Notes: a model not told the origin generated them from the letters alone. A stretch of DNA of 64,000 nucleotides from Vibrio hangzhouensis (GCF_900107935.1 NZ_FNVG01000002.1:310001-374000); one strand, 5' to 3'. Positions 1-8,887 are shown, counted from the stretch's first letter. Numbers and translations are program-made.

Positions 1-419
1 TTGGTCCAGTCAAAGCTCTGTACAAACTGAGGCGGCTTGGTATTGTCGTTTTTCAAACCATGGATCTTTATGTTACCACCGGGATCGACACCAAGACTCT
101 GAGCCCGGTTTCTGTCACGCAAGTTTGGGTAGTTAATGTGCATAGACCGATAAAATGCTGAATCATCCATGACGAAGTCCAGATAGTACCGACCTTCAGG
201 CGTGCGATTATCGCCCTCCTGAATTTTATGACCCCGTGGATTCTTGCCGAGCGCAATGCGATATTCACGCACGATAACATCGCCATCCATCAGGTACATT
301 CGTCTCTTCGACTTCTTTACCTCAACCCGATCTACAATCACATCCCTTGTTAAATCAAATCCAAACGATTTAAACGGCAGTAGACACACTGCCAAAAAAA
401 CTAATAACCACTTATACAT
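1..419 (-). CDS. L,D-transpeptidase (YkuD) family protein, 3' part missing
   Basis: The gene is read on the minus strand from an ATG at 419 and runs off the window start, so only about 139 N-terminal residues are visible. It opens with a signal peptide (MYKWLLVFLAVCLLPFKSFG). A YkuD-type domain follows, with LGKNPRGHKIQEGDNRTPEG typical of the substrate-pocket region and IHGLKND matching the first part of the active-site region. The catalytic Cys motif lies outside the window. Family members work in the periplasm, crosslinking peptidoglycan peptides or attaching and detaching lipoproteins. Which of these applies cannot be decided. The gene is divergent from the SDR gene at 646. Confidence 0.75.
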   Translation of the reverse strand, partial: MYKWLLVFLAVCLLPFKSFGFDLTRDVIVDRVEVKKSKRRMYLMDGDVIVREYRIALGKNPRGHKIQEGDNRTPEGRYYLDFVMDDSAFYRSMHINYPNLRDRNRAQSLGVDPGGNIKIHGLKNDNTKPPQFVQSFDWT

Positions 420-645
420 CAGTCTATCCCCAAAAAACTGACGAGAATTTTAACCGTTTCTGACAAGGGTTCCAACGCAGTGTCTTGATTCATATTCCTC
501 TATCAGTATAGAAGCTGAATTCCTGGAATGATTATTGCTGCTCAGCAACACTGTGTTTTTAAAATCACCATATATCAACAATAGAGAATTCCCTACAATG
601 TGCACCTCTTCTAAGTGAAGTCAGTCATTAACATAAGGTGTATAT

Positions 646-1365
646 ATGAGAAAGTTGATTGTTATTACAGGTGCAAGTTCTGGTATTGGTGAAGCAATAG
701 CCCGTCGTTTAAGCGATGCGGGTCACCCACTATTACTGTTGGCTCGCCGTGTAGAGAAACTTGAAGCACTGCAACTCCCTAACACACTATGTGAAAAAGT
801 AGACATCACTGATAAAGTGACTTTTGAAGCTGCGATTGCTAAAGCAGAAGCGCAGTTTGGCCCGGCAGACGCACTTATCAACAACGCCGGTGTCATGCTT
901 TTGGGCCAGATTGACACACAGGATGCCTCGGAATGGAAAACCATGTTTGACGTCAACGTACTGGGTCTGTTAAACGGCATGCAAGCGGTGCTGGCACCAA
1001 TGAAAGCCCGCAACACGGGAACCATCATCAATATCAGTTCCATCGCTGGCCGCAAGACCTTTGGTAATCATGCCGCCTACTGTGGAACCAAATTCGCTGT
1101 TCACGCAATTTCCGAGAATGTGCGTGAAGAAGTGGCTGAATCCGACGTACGCGTGGTGACTATTGCGCCTGGAGCAGTAGAAACTGAACTGCTGTCCCAT
1201 ACCACTTCTCAAGAGATAAAAGATGGTTACGACGAATGGAAAGAAGTGATGGGTGGCGTGTTAGCTGCAGATGACGTGGCTCGTGCGGTAGAATTTGCCT
1301 ACTCACAACCTCAAAATGTCTGCATTCGTGAGATCGTTCTGGCCCCGACACGCCAGCAACCTTAA
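646..1365 (+). CDS. SDR-family NAD(P)-dependent oxidoreductase (YdfG-like)
   Basis: This is a 239-residue classical short-chain dehydrogenase. The glycine-rich cofactor motif GASSGIGEAIA sits at the N terminus and NNAG around residue 80. Ser in NISSIAG and the YCGTK motif supply the catalytic Ser-Tyr-Lys. The Arg-Arg of LARRVEKL after beta-2 favours NADPH. Length and layout match the YdfG group of cytosolic 3-hydroxy-acid and serine dehydrogenases, but the substrate cannot be read from sequence. AAGGTG stands a few bases before the ATG. The gene is monocistronic and converges on the cupin gene, with a hairpin at 1387-1414 between them. Confidence 0.85.
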   Translation: MRKLIVITGASSGIGEAIARRLSDAGHPLLLLARRVEKLEALQLPNTLCEKVDITDKVTFEAAIAKAEAQFGPADALINNAGVMLLGQIDTQDASEWKTMFDVNVLGLLNGMQAVLAPMKARNTGTIINISSIAGRKTFGNHAAYCGTKFAVHAISENVREEVAESDVRVVTIAPGAVETELLSHTTSQEIKDGYDEWKEVMGGVLAADDVARAVEFAYSQPQNVCIREIVLAPTRQQP

Positions 1366-1386
1366 TCCGATAGAAACGACACAGAG

Positions 1387-1417
1387 CCAAGCGACCAGTG
1401 AGTGGGTCGCTTGGTTT
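1387..1417. terminator. Hairpin between convergent genes, possible bidirectional terminator
   Basis: A perfect 10-bp stem (CCAAGCGACC and GGTCGCTTGG) with an 8-base loop is followed by only three T residues on the plus strand. It lies exactly between the convergent SDR and cupin genes. Confidence 0.55.
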
Positions 1418-1426
1418 GCCGTATAT

Positions 1427-2080
1427 CTATTTGATAGGCAGGTGCCCAGACTTAAACCATATGGTGGTGGGACCATTGACGTAAGGTTGGTGATGGCTTT
1501 CATGGGGGTTGCGGGTCCAGGTGCCCTTTGGGTACTCGCCCATTTCATCAATAAGCGTCCCTTCTAAAACGAATATTTCTTCACCACCAAAGTGACCGTG
1601 GGAGTGGTAGCTATCTTCACCTGTCCACCTGATCAACACTACCCTTTCGTTTTTGAAGTGGTGTAGTGGCAAAATTTCCATCTGTCCGATACTGGGTTGC
1701 CATGTCGCAACATTGGTATCTATGCACACCGGGGTCAAGTCCTCAGGGTCAAACTGATTCAGCTTAACCAGAATAATACAGCCCTGTTCGCTAAACGGGG
1801 CATGTGCGCTGCCCGGAGGGTTGCGAATATATGTTCCGGCCGGGTAATCCCCATGCTCATCAGAAAACACCCCCTGCAAAACCAGGATTTCCTCCCCAAG
1901 TGGGTGAGTGTGACGATGAAAACTGGCCCCGGGTAAATATTCGACGATACTGGTGACATGACCTGATTCAGCGGCCTCTCGCTCCAGCGGTTTTCGGTTC
2001 ACTCCGCTTTCCGGCGAAGCGATCCATGTCATTTGCTCTGTGTCGATCACGATCCGCTGCGAAAAGTCCATGTTTAACAT
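1427..2080 (-). CDS. Double-cupin protein of the ChrR-like cupin type
   Basis: This 217-residue protein has two similar cupin halves. Each contains a histidine-rich metal site (SFHRHTHPLGEEILVLQG in the first, SYHSHGHFGGEEIFVLEG in the second), a GEYP or GDYPAGTYIRNP turn and a closing His-containing strand. This matches the anti-ECF-sigma ChrR-type cupin fold without the N-terminal zinc anti-sigma domain, so it is probably a metal-dependent small enzyme or sensor rather than an anti-sigma factor. The start at 2080 is chosen because AAGGA stands 8 bases upstream; a longer reading to 2107 has no ribosome site. Its partner is unknown. Confidence 0.7.
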   Translation of the reverse strand: MLNMDFSQRIVIDTEQMTWIASPESGVNRKPLEREAAESGHVTSIVEYLPGASFHRHTHPLGEEILVLQGVFSDEHGDYPAGTYIRNPPGSAHAPFSEQGCIILVKLNQFDPEDLTPVCIDTNVATWQPSIGQMEILPLHHFKNERVVLIRWTGEDSYHSHGHFGGEEIFVLEGTLIDEMGEYPKGTWTRNPHESHHQPYVNGPTTIWFKSGHLPIK

Positions 2081-2331
2081 ACTCGTATTCCTTGTTCTCT
2101 GTCGCATTAATTATACGCCGAGATTTGCCCAGGCCCATAACTTAAAATATATCAAATTGCATCTAGCGGCATTTGTTTGTAATCAGTTGTAAATTTATGA
2201 GCCACTCGGTCTTTATACAATAAATTTCACCATGATATTTAATATATCGCGTGACCTCTCAAACCCTAGTCTTCCTTTATTTTAAAATAGCAGTCAGTTA
2301 ATTATCACTCACGTTTCAAAGGAGAAGCGCT

Positions 2332-2472
2332 ATGGAGAAGATCATCAATGCAATTGGCCTGGGCATCATTGCCAGTAAGTACGCTATTGTTCTGTTAATG
2401 GCTGGCATTACCGTCAGTACCGGTGCCATAGCAATGGAACTTATGTGTACAGGGTTAGAAAACTCCGATTAA
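2332..2472 (+). CDS. Small membrane protein, 46 residues
   Basis: A short gene with a strong ribosome site (AAAGGAG, 6 bases before ATG) and its own terminator at 2535. The product is MEKIINAIGLGIIASKYAIV followed by a hydrophobic stretch ending in GAIAMELMCTGLENSD, which predicts one transmembrane helix and a short acidic tail. No family is recognised. The good translation signal and matched terminator make it more than a chance ORF. Confidence 0.6.
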   Translation: MEKIINAIGLGIIASKYAIVLLMAGITVSTGAIAMELMCTGLENSD

Positions 2473-2534
2473 ATTCCGTAGGGAATATTTTGCAACATTC
2501 TTTTTATTTAACCTCTTACGTTGCTAAATATTTT

Positions 2535-2559
2535 GGGAGCTATTAAGCTCCCTTTTTTT
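2535..2559 (+). terminator. Rho-independent terminator of the small membrane protein gene
   Basis: GGGAGC, loop TATTAA, GCTCCC, then seven T residues. Confidence 0.85.
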
Positions 2560-2703
2560 AATTGTAAATATATTATTCCTGCCATAAAAACCTAACCCCA
2601 TATATTTCATATTATTATCTCATTTTGTTCGTGTTCACCCTGCAACATTTGTATACAATAGCGTATCTTCTATGCTGCTTTTGCTCTTTACAAGGGAGTC
2701 CTC

Positions 2704-3432
2704 ATGTTTGCTGACTGGTTAAGTCACACGGGTCTTATTGCGATGCTACTGATCTTTGTGGGCTCATTCGTCCAAACCGCTATTGGCTTCGGCCTTGCTA
2801 TCGTTGCCGCGCCTTTGCTATTCCAGGTATCGCCTGACTACGTGCCGGCGCCTATTTGTCTGGTCGCACTGTTCATCTCCCTGCTCAACGCAGCAAAACA
2901 TCGCTCCAGTATTGCCATTGGTGGATTAAAAATGGCCATGATAGGACGCATCCCCGGATCGATTGCCGGTGCCGCATTGTTACTGTATGTATCGACGCAG
3001 GTTCTGTCTTTGTGGTTGGGTTTTTTGGTAGTGTTTGCTGTGGTTGTCAGCATGCTGCCGTTCCGAATTGAGCCGACGCCAACAAGAATGGGCATCGCCG
3101 GATTTTTCTCTGGATTTTTTGGTACCAGCAGTGCCATCGGAGGACCACCAATGGCCTTGTTACTTCAACACCAAGAGGCCAACCAGTTAAGAGGCAATTT
3201 ATCCGCTTTCTTCGTCTTCAGTTCAATCATGTCATTGGTCGTGCAAGCACCTATAGGCTTCCTGACGCTGCATCACTTGTATATCACCGTTCCGCTAATC
3301 CCCGCAGCCTGGTTAGGCTATAAAATCGCTTTGATCACGACTCACTCTCTCCCCAAGGAAAAGATCCGCATCGGAGCATTGTCGTTGTGTTCGATAAGCG
3401 GCATCACAGCGATAGTTCAGGGTCTAAGCTAG
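2704..3432 (+). CDS. TSUP (TauE/SafE) family membrane exporter or permease
   Basis: This 242-residue integral membrane protein has about eight hydrophobic segments. Two similar halves each carry the family's glycine-rich loop: GSFVQTAIGFGLAIVAAPLL near the N terminus and GFFSGFFGTSSAIGGPPMAL around residue 140. Family members move sulfonates, sulfite or other small organosulfur anions across the inner membrane; the substrate here is unknown. AAGGGAG precedes the ATG at normal spacing. The gene is monocistronic, converging on the small exported peptide gene at 3523. Confidence 0.85.
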   Translation: MFADWLSHTGLIAMLLIFVGSFVQTAIGFGLAIVAAPLLFQVSPDYVPAPICLVALFISLLNAAKHRSSIAIGGLKMAMIGRIPGSIAGAALLLYVSTQVLSLWLGFLVVFAVVVSMLPFRIEPTPTRMGIAGFFSGFFGTSSAIGGPPMALLLQHQEANQLRGNLSAFFVFSSIMSLVVQAPIGFLTLHHLYITVPLIPAAWLGYKIALITTHSLPKEKIRIGALSLCSISGITAIVQGLS

Positions 3433-3522
3433 TCGTCTTCATAGAGTTCAACATCAAGAGACCACCAAATTATGACAACAACGATACCCAAGTCACCTTG
3501 ATAAGGCGCCTTGGGTGTCGGT

Positions 3523-3678
3523 TCAAAGTTTCTTCATCCCTTTCGGACAGGTATCTAGATGGGTTGTCACCACCAACCCCTTGTCCGTTAAACAGATATT
3601 CCCCGGAGCCCCGCCCTCCTCGGCGAATGCGAACAGAGAACAGGTCACGCTGAAGACAAAAACAATCAGTGATTTCAT
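3523..3678 (-). CDS. Small exported protein, 51 residues
   Basis: The ATG at 3678 has AAAGGA 9 bases upstream. The product begins MKSLIVFVFSVTCSLFAFA, a clear signal peptide, and leaves a mature part of roughly 32 residues (EEGGAPGNICLTDKGLVVTT and onward) with two cysteines that could form a disulfide. No family is recognised. A longer reading to 3717 lacks a ribosome site and would bury the signal peptide. Confidence 0.55.
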   Translation of the reverse strand: MKSLIVFVFSVTCSLFAFAEEGGAPGNICLTDKGLVVTTHLDTCPKGMKKL

Positions 3679-3997
3679 AGCATGGTATCCTTTTGAACGT
3701 TTCACAACACGAAGCATATTTACTAGCTTCGTACTTTTAGCCTAGTCAAAAAAAACCATAAGCACCAAATAACTTTTCTTTTAAATTCAGATAGATAACA
3801 TAATGAAATCATTCAATGCAAACCCATAAGCACGGAGAATACCAATACATCAAAACAGCGATGCCATACAATGTGCCGCTGCTTATAGCTGTGCTTTTGA
3901 TTGACTTTCTGAATAAAAATTAACCTTACGATTACACAACACCCTAAATAACTTCTTACAATTTCGGCCATTCACGTACAAATTGAGCCATTCGCTT

Positions 3998-5113
3998 ATG
4001 AAACCAAACAAAGGATTCGTTGCATTAATCGTTAGCGTATTTGCACTCACTGGCGCGAGTGTCATTGACTTAGATACCCCACCCATCCAGCAGCAATTTC
4101 AGGCTTCAGCCAACGCCGTCAAAGAAACCTATGAATCACGGCTGTTTACGCTTTCTCCTTATAAACAGGGACATTTTGGACTGCGTATGTATCGCCAAAC
4201 TCAGGATGCCAAATACAATAATGTGGTACTGGGTGATTTGGCGAACGTCACTAATCGTGTCAACCGACTCGTAGCGGAAGTCACCACGCCAACCGCTATT
4301 CGTGAGTACTCCCTTCGCCGCTTAAATGATTACAAGAAAGGTAAGGATGAGCGCAGTCAACGCCGCTACAAAGCCACTAAGAATGATCCGGAATACTTCT
4401 ATATGGGGCTGGATCTGCTGCGCTACATGGCTCGACTTAATGAATATGGTGTCCAACATCACGACGACAAAAAATTAAGAAAAATCCTAAACAGTTATGA
4501 CTTCAAAGCCGCACTCACCGATGAGGGAATGATCACCGCGTGGGCTGCACAGTTGGCTAATCAGGCCTACTGGCTCAAGCAAATTGGCGAACAAGATTTG
4601 GTTGACGAGTTCGTTACTGCGTTTAGAAAAACCTACCCAGATGGTGAAGATTACCGCTTAAGTCCACAGCAGTTCGGCAACAAACTTTATGGCATGACCC
4701 ACATCATTCTTGCTGACTCAGGTTACTATCAAAGGCAGGTCAATGAAGCAGAGCATCAATGGATCTTTGATTATTTCCGCAAGAACATTGACGACATCAT
4801 CCTTCATACTAAGGAAGATGTCATCGCCGAAGTAGGGCTTAGCTTTCTGTTGGCCGGGTTGGAAGACGACCCAGTGGTACAGAAAGCCCGTACAGCGATT
4901 CGCCAGTCAATCGACAAGGAGAAAGGCATGATACCATCGGTGTCCGGTGATTTTGACTTTGCTTATGGCGAACACCGAAATGTTCTCGCCATCATGCTTC
5001 TTGACTGGCAGGCACCAAAAGAGGGGCCAAGTACCACTACTACGCCAAAACTTTTTGCCAAATTGCCCTACGGCGTCGAGAGTAAGCGTGAAATAACACG
5101 CTCAAAAGGATAA
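3998..5113 (+). CDS. DUF3541-like protein, putative exported
   Basis: The product has 371 residues when started at the ATG at 3998; a TTG five codons earlier is possible. The N terminus (KPNKGFVALIVSVFALTGAS) is a signal peptide or anchor. The rest is rich in helices and aromatic residues, with repeated Tyr/Trp-containing helical stretches (GLDLLRYMARLNEYG, TAWAAQLANQAYWLKQIG), suggesting an alpha-helical toroid-like fold. I recall this type as a DUF3541 Vibrio family without known function. The Thr-rich, Lys-rich tail looks disordered. The next feature is a MITE-like element, not an operon partner. Confidence 0.55.
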   Translation: MKPNKGFVALIVSVFALTGASVIDLDTPPIQQQFQASANAVKETYESRLFTLSPYKQGHFGLRMYRQTQDAKYNNVVLGDLANVTNRVNRLVAEVTTPTAIREYSLRRLNDYKKGKDERSQRRYKATKNDPEYFYMGLDLLRYMARLNEYGVQHHDDKKLRKILNSYDFKAALTDEGMITAWAAQLANQAYWLKQIGEQDLVDEFVTAFRKTYPDGEDYRLSPQQFGNKLYGMTHIILADSGYYQRQVNEAEHQWIFDYFRKNIDDIILHTKEDVIAEVGLSFLLAGLEDDPVVQKARTAIRQSIDKEKGMIPSVSGDFDFAYGEHRNVLAIMLLDWQAPKEGPSTTTTPKLFAKLPYGVESKREITRSKG

Positions 5114-5270
5114 ATATACTCAAGTGACCTCAAGATGTAGGACTCAGAGCTTCATCAAGGTGTTCAGTTCAAGGAAAATAGTTGAAGGAATGGTATTCCC
5201 TTGAGAAGCTATTTGACGCAGAAATGGGCACCTTGATGAGCTCCCAAAGGGAGAGTTTAATTGAGTATAT
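5114..5270. repeat. 157-bp MITE-like element with terminal and internal inverted repeats
   Basis: The left end ATATACTCAA (5114-5123) is the exact inverse of TTGAGTATAT (5261-5270). Inside lies a second inverted pair, GAGCTTCATCAAGGTG (5147-5162) and CACCTTGATGAGCTC (5229-5243), matching except for one extra base. The centre is also partly self-complementary (AAGGAAT and ATTCCCTT). No long ORF is present. The nested symmetry suggests a non-autonomous mobile element or a dispersed Vibrio repeat that folds into one long hairpin. Confidence 0.5.
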
Positions 5271-5350
5271 AAACAACTCAATGCAGTAGTTTTACGGTAC
5301 TCCAACGCCTGAATATTGGTTACAAAGTGTTGCAGGTTAAGGAGTACCGA

Positions 5351-6016
5351 ATGTCTAACACCAAACAACGCGCCAAAGAGCGATTAAAAGCCGATATTCT
5401 TAATTACCAGTTTCCCCCGGGTCAAAGACTAAAAGTCGATGACCTGGCCAAATTGTATCAAGTCGGCCTCTCCCCTATGCGTGAAGCCATCATGGCTTTG
5501 AGCAGCGAGGGCTTTGTCGACTACAAAACCCACTTGGGTGGATTTGTCTCTAATGTCACTAGGCAGGAATTTTCCGAATCTGTGGCTGTGGCTAAGTTTC
5601 TTTACGCCCAACTGTTGCAGCAAAGTGAGGCCAGTGTATCGACTGACGGGCGTCAGAAGGCCAAAGTACTCCATTACGAATTATCGGTGGCACTGAGAAA
5701 TTACCCGCTCACCGTGAGCCATATCGACAGAATAGAAAAGCTGTTTCTGCGATACTTAGTGACGCTGGTTGCCCACGAGCCAAAGACCATCTCCCATCAA
5801 TTGCTGGAAACCACTTTAGGTGTGCTTGCCCGTTACAGAAGGCTCTATTTTCTGAAGACTGGCAACTACGGCTGTATGATCGATCTGAACGCACTCAGCA
5901 AGTTGCCGGGTTGCCTACGTATGAGCGACAAAACCCAGACTTCGAAAGTCATTGCTCTGTCGATTCAGGCCAACCCACAGGAAATAGAGCACGTCTTCGG
6001 CTTGGTCCATCCATAA
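5351..6016 (+). CDS. GntR-family transcriptional regulator
   Basis: The product has 221 residues from the ATG at 5351, which has AAGGAG 8 bases upstream; a TTG 24 bases earlier has no such site. Residues 5-70 form the GntR winged helix (KERLKADILNYQFPPGQRLK, then LSPMREAIMALSSEGFV with the PxREA recognition helix and FVS wing). The C-terminal part is mostly helical, like an FCD effector domain, but I cannot see the usual metal-binding Asp/His set. It is probably a metabolite-responsive repressor. It directly precedes two LuxR-type regulator genes on the same strand, which may be co-transcribed. Confidence 0.8.
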   Translation: MSNTKQRAKERLKADILNYQFPPGQRLKVDDLAKLYQVGLSPMREAIMALSSEGFVDYKTHLGGFVSNVTRQEFSESVAVAKFLYAQLLQQSEASVSTDGRQKAKVLHYELSVALRNYPLTVSHIDRIEKLFLRYLVTLVAHEPKTISHQLLETTLGVLARYRRLYFLKTGNYGCMIDLNALSKLPGCLRMSDKTQTSKVIALSIQANPQEIEHVFGLVHP

Positions 6017-6079
6017 CACCGCGTTTTTGCGCGAGCAGCTTTCGTTTTAACCGCATTCAGTCAACGGTATTCTCACGCC

Positions 6080-6868
6080 ATGTCCTCAGACAGCTTTGAA
6101 TCTTTGCTTCTATCCCAGATCGACAACTTGCACAAAAGCCCGGTCAGCGCTTTTGTACGGACCTGGGAACACTGTGCAAAGGGAGTTTTGGAGCACTTTT
6201 CAATTGATAGACTGACCCTGTTTCCAAATTCAATGATCCTGCTTCAGGACAACAAGACCCTGTCCCTGTCGCGCAATAGTGAACAGAAATTGGTCAAACA
6301 CCAGTATCTATCTCCGGACGGTAGCCATGAACGCTACCTGTCGCTACTCAGGGCCAATGTTCTATATCGTACGATTGATGAGCGCACACTCAGACATTCA
6401 GATAACTTTGTACTCCGAAAGCTTTATCTTCATGGGGGGCGCTGGCACGCCATCATTCCTCTTGGACTATTTGGCAATCATTGGGGCGCGATCTCTCTGA
6501 CCACTTTTCATCGTGGTCGCTGCAATTTCACTCATTCAACGGCTTTGAAAATCAAAGCCATCGCCGAGATGTGGCTCTGTTACTGGCAGCATGCCGATAT
6601 GCGTATTGGCCTACAGCGCAATGAGCAGGATGTACAACAACAAATAGACATCAAACGCCTGGAAAAACTCACTATCAAACAGACCAAAATTTTATCGCTG
6701 CTTGCTCAGGGCTTGTCCGCTAAAGAGTGTGGTGAACGGCTGTTTCTGAGCCCAAGAACGATTGAGTCTCATAAATATCGCATGCAAATCAGTCTGGGAT
6801 TAGAGAGCCGCAAGGATTTGATACCATTTGCATTACGTAACGGATTAGGGGTCCCAGTGGAAAGCTAA
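6080..6868 (+). CDS. LuxR-type HTH regulator, paralogue 1
   Basis: The product has 262 residues. The C-terminal 65 form a LuxR/GerE helix-turn-helix (LTIKQTKILSLLAQGLSAKE with SPRTIESHKYR as the recognition helix). The N-terminal domain of about 190 residues is not the acyl-homoserine-lactone pocket of classical LuxR. It has a GAF-like feel, with the block GGRWHAIIPLGLFGNHWGAI. The next gene encodes a clear paralogue, so the two arose by tandem duplication. No receiver Asp pattern is present. The signal sensed is unknown. Confidence 0.8.
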   Translation: MSSDSFESLLLSQIDNLHKSPVSAFVRTWEHCAKGVLEHFSIDRLTLFPNSMILLQDNKTLSLSRNSEQKLVKHQYLSPDGSHERYLSLLRANVLYRTIDERTLRHSDNFVLRKLYLHGGRWHAIIPLGLFGNHWGAISLTTFHRGRCNFTHSTALKIKAIAEMWLCYWQHADMRIGLQRNEQDVQQQIDIKRLEKLTIKQTKILSLLAQGLSAKECGERLFLSPRTIESHKYRMQISLGLESRKDLIPFALRNGLGVPVES

Positions 6869-6928
6869 ATCGCCACAACGTATCTATACTTGCTCATAGC
6901 AGAACAACAACCTGAGTATGAACAACCT

Positions 6929-7720
6929 ATGGCCGAAAAAAGCTTTGAATCTCTGGTGCTATCTCAGTCCGATAAACTTCGCAAAGGAACGATGGAACAG
7001 TTCATCGATATCTGGAAGCTCTGCGCTAATGAACTCCTAGAGTACTACGACTTAGATAGACTGACTGTCTTCCCCAATTCAGTGATTTTACTGCGCGATC
7101 ATAAAACCCTCTCTTACGCCCGGAACAATACCCCTTCATTACAAAAACAAGATTATTTATCCATAAATGGCAATCACGAGCGCTATCTAAAGCTCCTCAA
7201 TATGAGGCAACCTTATCGGGAATTTAATGAACAATCCCTCAAAACGACAGACCAACACGTGCTGCGGCGATTGTATCAACAAGGTGGACGCTGGCACGCT
7301 ATTATTCCCCTACACTTTTTTGGCGCCCCCTGGGGAGCCATTTCGGTTGCAAACTTTGGTAGGGGAAACGACCGATTCAATGAGCAAAAGGCTCAACAAA
7401 TAAGGGTAGTTGCCGAGATGTGGCTGTGTTTCTGGCAATACGCTGGGCTGCATCTGGGACTAAGGGGAAACAACGGCAGAGTCACGCAAGATACCGACAA
7501 TGAACTCATGGTTAAGTTATCCGATAAACAAACCAAGATCTTGTCACTAATGGCACAAGGTTTGTCCGCGAAAGAGTGTGGTGATCTTATGTTTATCAGC
7601 CCAAGAACCGTTGAATCCCACAAGTATCGTCTCCAGAATGTACTAGGGCTGAGCAGTAAAGCAGAATTGGTTCAGTTTGCTTTACGAAATGGTCTGGGCT
7701 CTACGCTCAATAACAAATAA
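6929..7720 (+). CDS. LuxR-type HTH regulator, paralogue 2
   Basis: The product has 263 residues. The start at 6929 is chosen because MAEKSFESLVLSQ lines up with MSSDSFESLLLSQ of paralogue 1; an upstream TTG at 6890 would add unmatched residues. The same block GGRWHAIIPLHFFGAPWGAI and the same C-terminal helix-turn-helix (LSDKQTKILSLMAQGLSAKE, SPRTVESHKYR) are present. The recognition helices are almost identical, so both probably bind similar sites while their N-terminal halves diverge. It ends just before a weak hairpin and the convergent aglK gene. Confidence 0.8.
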   Translation: MAEKSFESLVLSQSDKLRKGTMEQFIDIWKLCANELLEYYDLDRLTVFPNSVILLRDHKTLSYARNNTPSLQKQDYLSINGNHERYLKLLNMRQPYREFNEQSLKTTDQHVLRRLYQQGGRWHAIIPLHFFGAPWGAISVANFGRGNDRFNEQKAQQIRVVAEMWLCFWQYAGLHLGLRGNNGRVTQDTDNELMVKLSDKQTKILSLMAQGLSAKECGDLMFISPRTVESHKYRLQNVLGLSSKAELVQFALRNGLGSTLNNK

Positions 7721-7743
7721 GCCCCAACAAGAGTTGAGGCTTT
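7720..7743. terminator. Weak hairpin between convergent genes
   Basis: AGCCCCAAC and GTTGAGGC pair with one mismatch and are followed by TTT. It sits between the LuxR paralogue and the aglK 3' end. Confidence 0.4.
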
Positions 7744-7763
7744 CCGTGCAACGGTTACGTGCT

Positions 7764-8855
7764 TTATAGGTGTTTTAACGATATTCCATCAGCATTAAAC
7801 AGGTGAATTTTCTCAGGTGACGCTGTCAGGTGAATGGTCTCTCCTTTATGGTAATCAAGGATGCCCGGCAATTTAGCGACTACGGCATCGTCATGCCCTT
7901 GCACATTAATGTGCAGTAGTGTCACTTCACCCAAAGACTCGACAAACAGCACCTGGCCCGACACCAGTGCATCTGCTTCTTCAGCCACCAGAAAATCTTC
8001 CGGACGAATACCCAATTGCAGTTCCGCTCCCGCCAATGACTCGTTGGAGCGAACCGGCACTTCGATATTGTGTCCACTTTCCGCAGTCACGATGGAAGTT
8101 TCCCCGGTTTTTTCCATGCGCGCTTTACTGATATTCATCGCCGGAGAACCAATAAACTGCGCCACAAACACGTTCGCAGGGTCGGTGTACAACTCTAGTG
8201 GCGTGCCGACTTGTTCAATGCGTCCCGCCGACAGTACAACGATTCGATCTGCTAATGTCATCGCCTCCACCTGATCATGGGTAACATAGATCATAGTGGT
8301 CTCGGTCAGCTCTTCTTTTAAGTTAGCGATCTCAATACGCGTCTGTACCCTTAGCGCCGCATCAAGGTTAGAGAGCGGTTCATCAAACAAGAACACTTTC
8401 GGCTGACGAACAATCGCTCGACCGATGGCTACGCGTTGACGCTGACCACCAGAGAGTGCCTTTGGTAAACGGTCCAGATACGGTTCAAGTTGCAGCATAC
8501 GCGCCGCTTCCATGACACGTTCATGAATCGCGTCTTTCGACTCTTTGGCGATGCGCATCGCAAAGGCCATATTGTCGTACACCGTCATGTGCGGATACAG
8601 CGCATAGGTCTGGAACACCATCGCAATACCGCGCATTGCAGCAGGCAACTCATTCACTCGAGCCTCTTCGATACGAAGCTCGCCCGAAGTAATGTCTTCC
8701 AAACCAGCAATCATGCGCAATAGCGTCGATTTACCACAGCCCGATGGGCCTACAAACACGATGAATTCGCCCTGATCGATATCCAGATCGATCCCATGCA
8801 GCACCTGAGTTTCACCGTATGATTTTTTAACGTTTGTTAAAGATAATCCTGTCAT
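7764..8855 (-). CDS. aglK: Alpha-glucoside ABC transporter ATPase (MalK/UgpC type)
   Basis: This 363-residue ATPase energises the importer. It has Walker A GPSGCGKSTLLRMIAG, Q-loop VFQTYALYPHMTV, signature LSGGQRQRVAIGRAI, Walker B KVFLFDEPLSNLD and the switch His in YVTHDQVEAM. The C-terminal 120 residues form the MalK-type TOBE/OB domain (GIRPEDFLV). It is the last gene of the aglE-F-G-K operon, 32 bp after aglG, and is transcribed away from the regulator. The name follows the Sinorhizobium agl locus, which has the same gene set. Confidence 0.85.
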   Translation of the reverse strand: MTGLSLTNVKKSYGETQVLHGIDLDIDQGEFIVFVGPSGCGKSTLLRMIAGLEDITSGELRIEEARVNELPAAMRGIAMVFQTYALYPHMTVYDNMAFAMRIAKESKDAIHERVMEAARMLQLEPYLDRLPKALSGGQRQRVAIGRAIVRQPKVFLFDEPLSNLDAALRVQTRIEIANLKEELTETTMIYVTHDQVEAMTLADRIVVLSAGRIEQVGTPLELYTDPANVFVAQFIGSPAMNISKARMEKTGETSIVTAESGHNIEVPVRSNESLAGAELQLGIRPEDFLVAEEADALVSGQVLFVESLGEVTLLHINVQGHDDAVVAKLPGILDYHKGETIHLTASPEKIHLFNADGISLKHL

Positions 8856-8887
8856 TTCATTCTTCTCATCGTTGAATCAGGAACTGC

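Noticed and set aside
1295..1567. Plus-strand ORF across the end of the SDR gene
   Set aside because: It is the shadow of the SDR and cupin genes and crosses the hairpin between them.
5221..5300. Plus-strand reading FDAEMGTLMSSQRESLIEYI resembling the end of an IS3 transposase
   Set aside because: The likeness is weak and short, and the region is better explained by the inverted-repeat element; only a translated search could decide.
5144..5368. Minus-strand ORF of 74 residues over the MITE-like element
   Set aside because: It lies in the palindromic element, has no ribosome site and no family resemblance.
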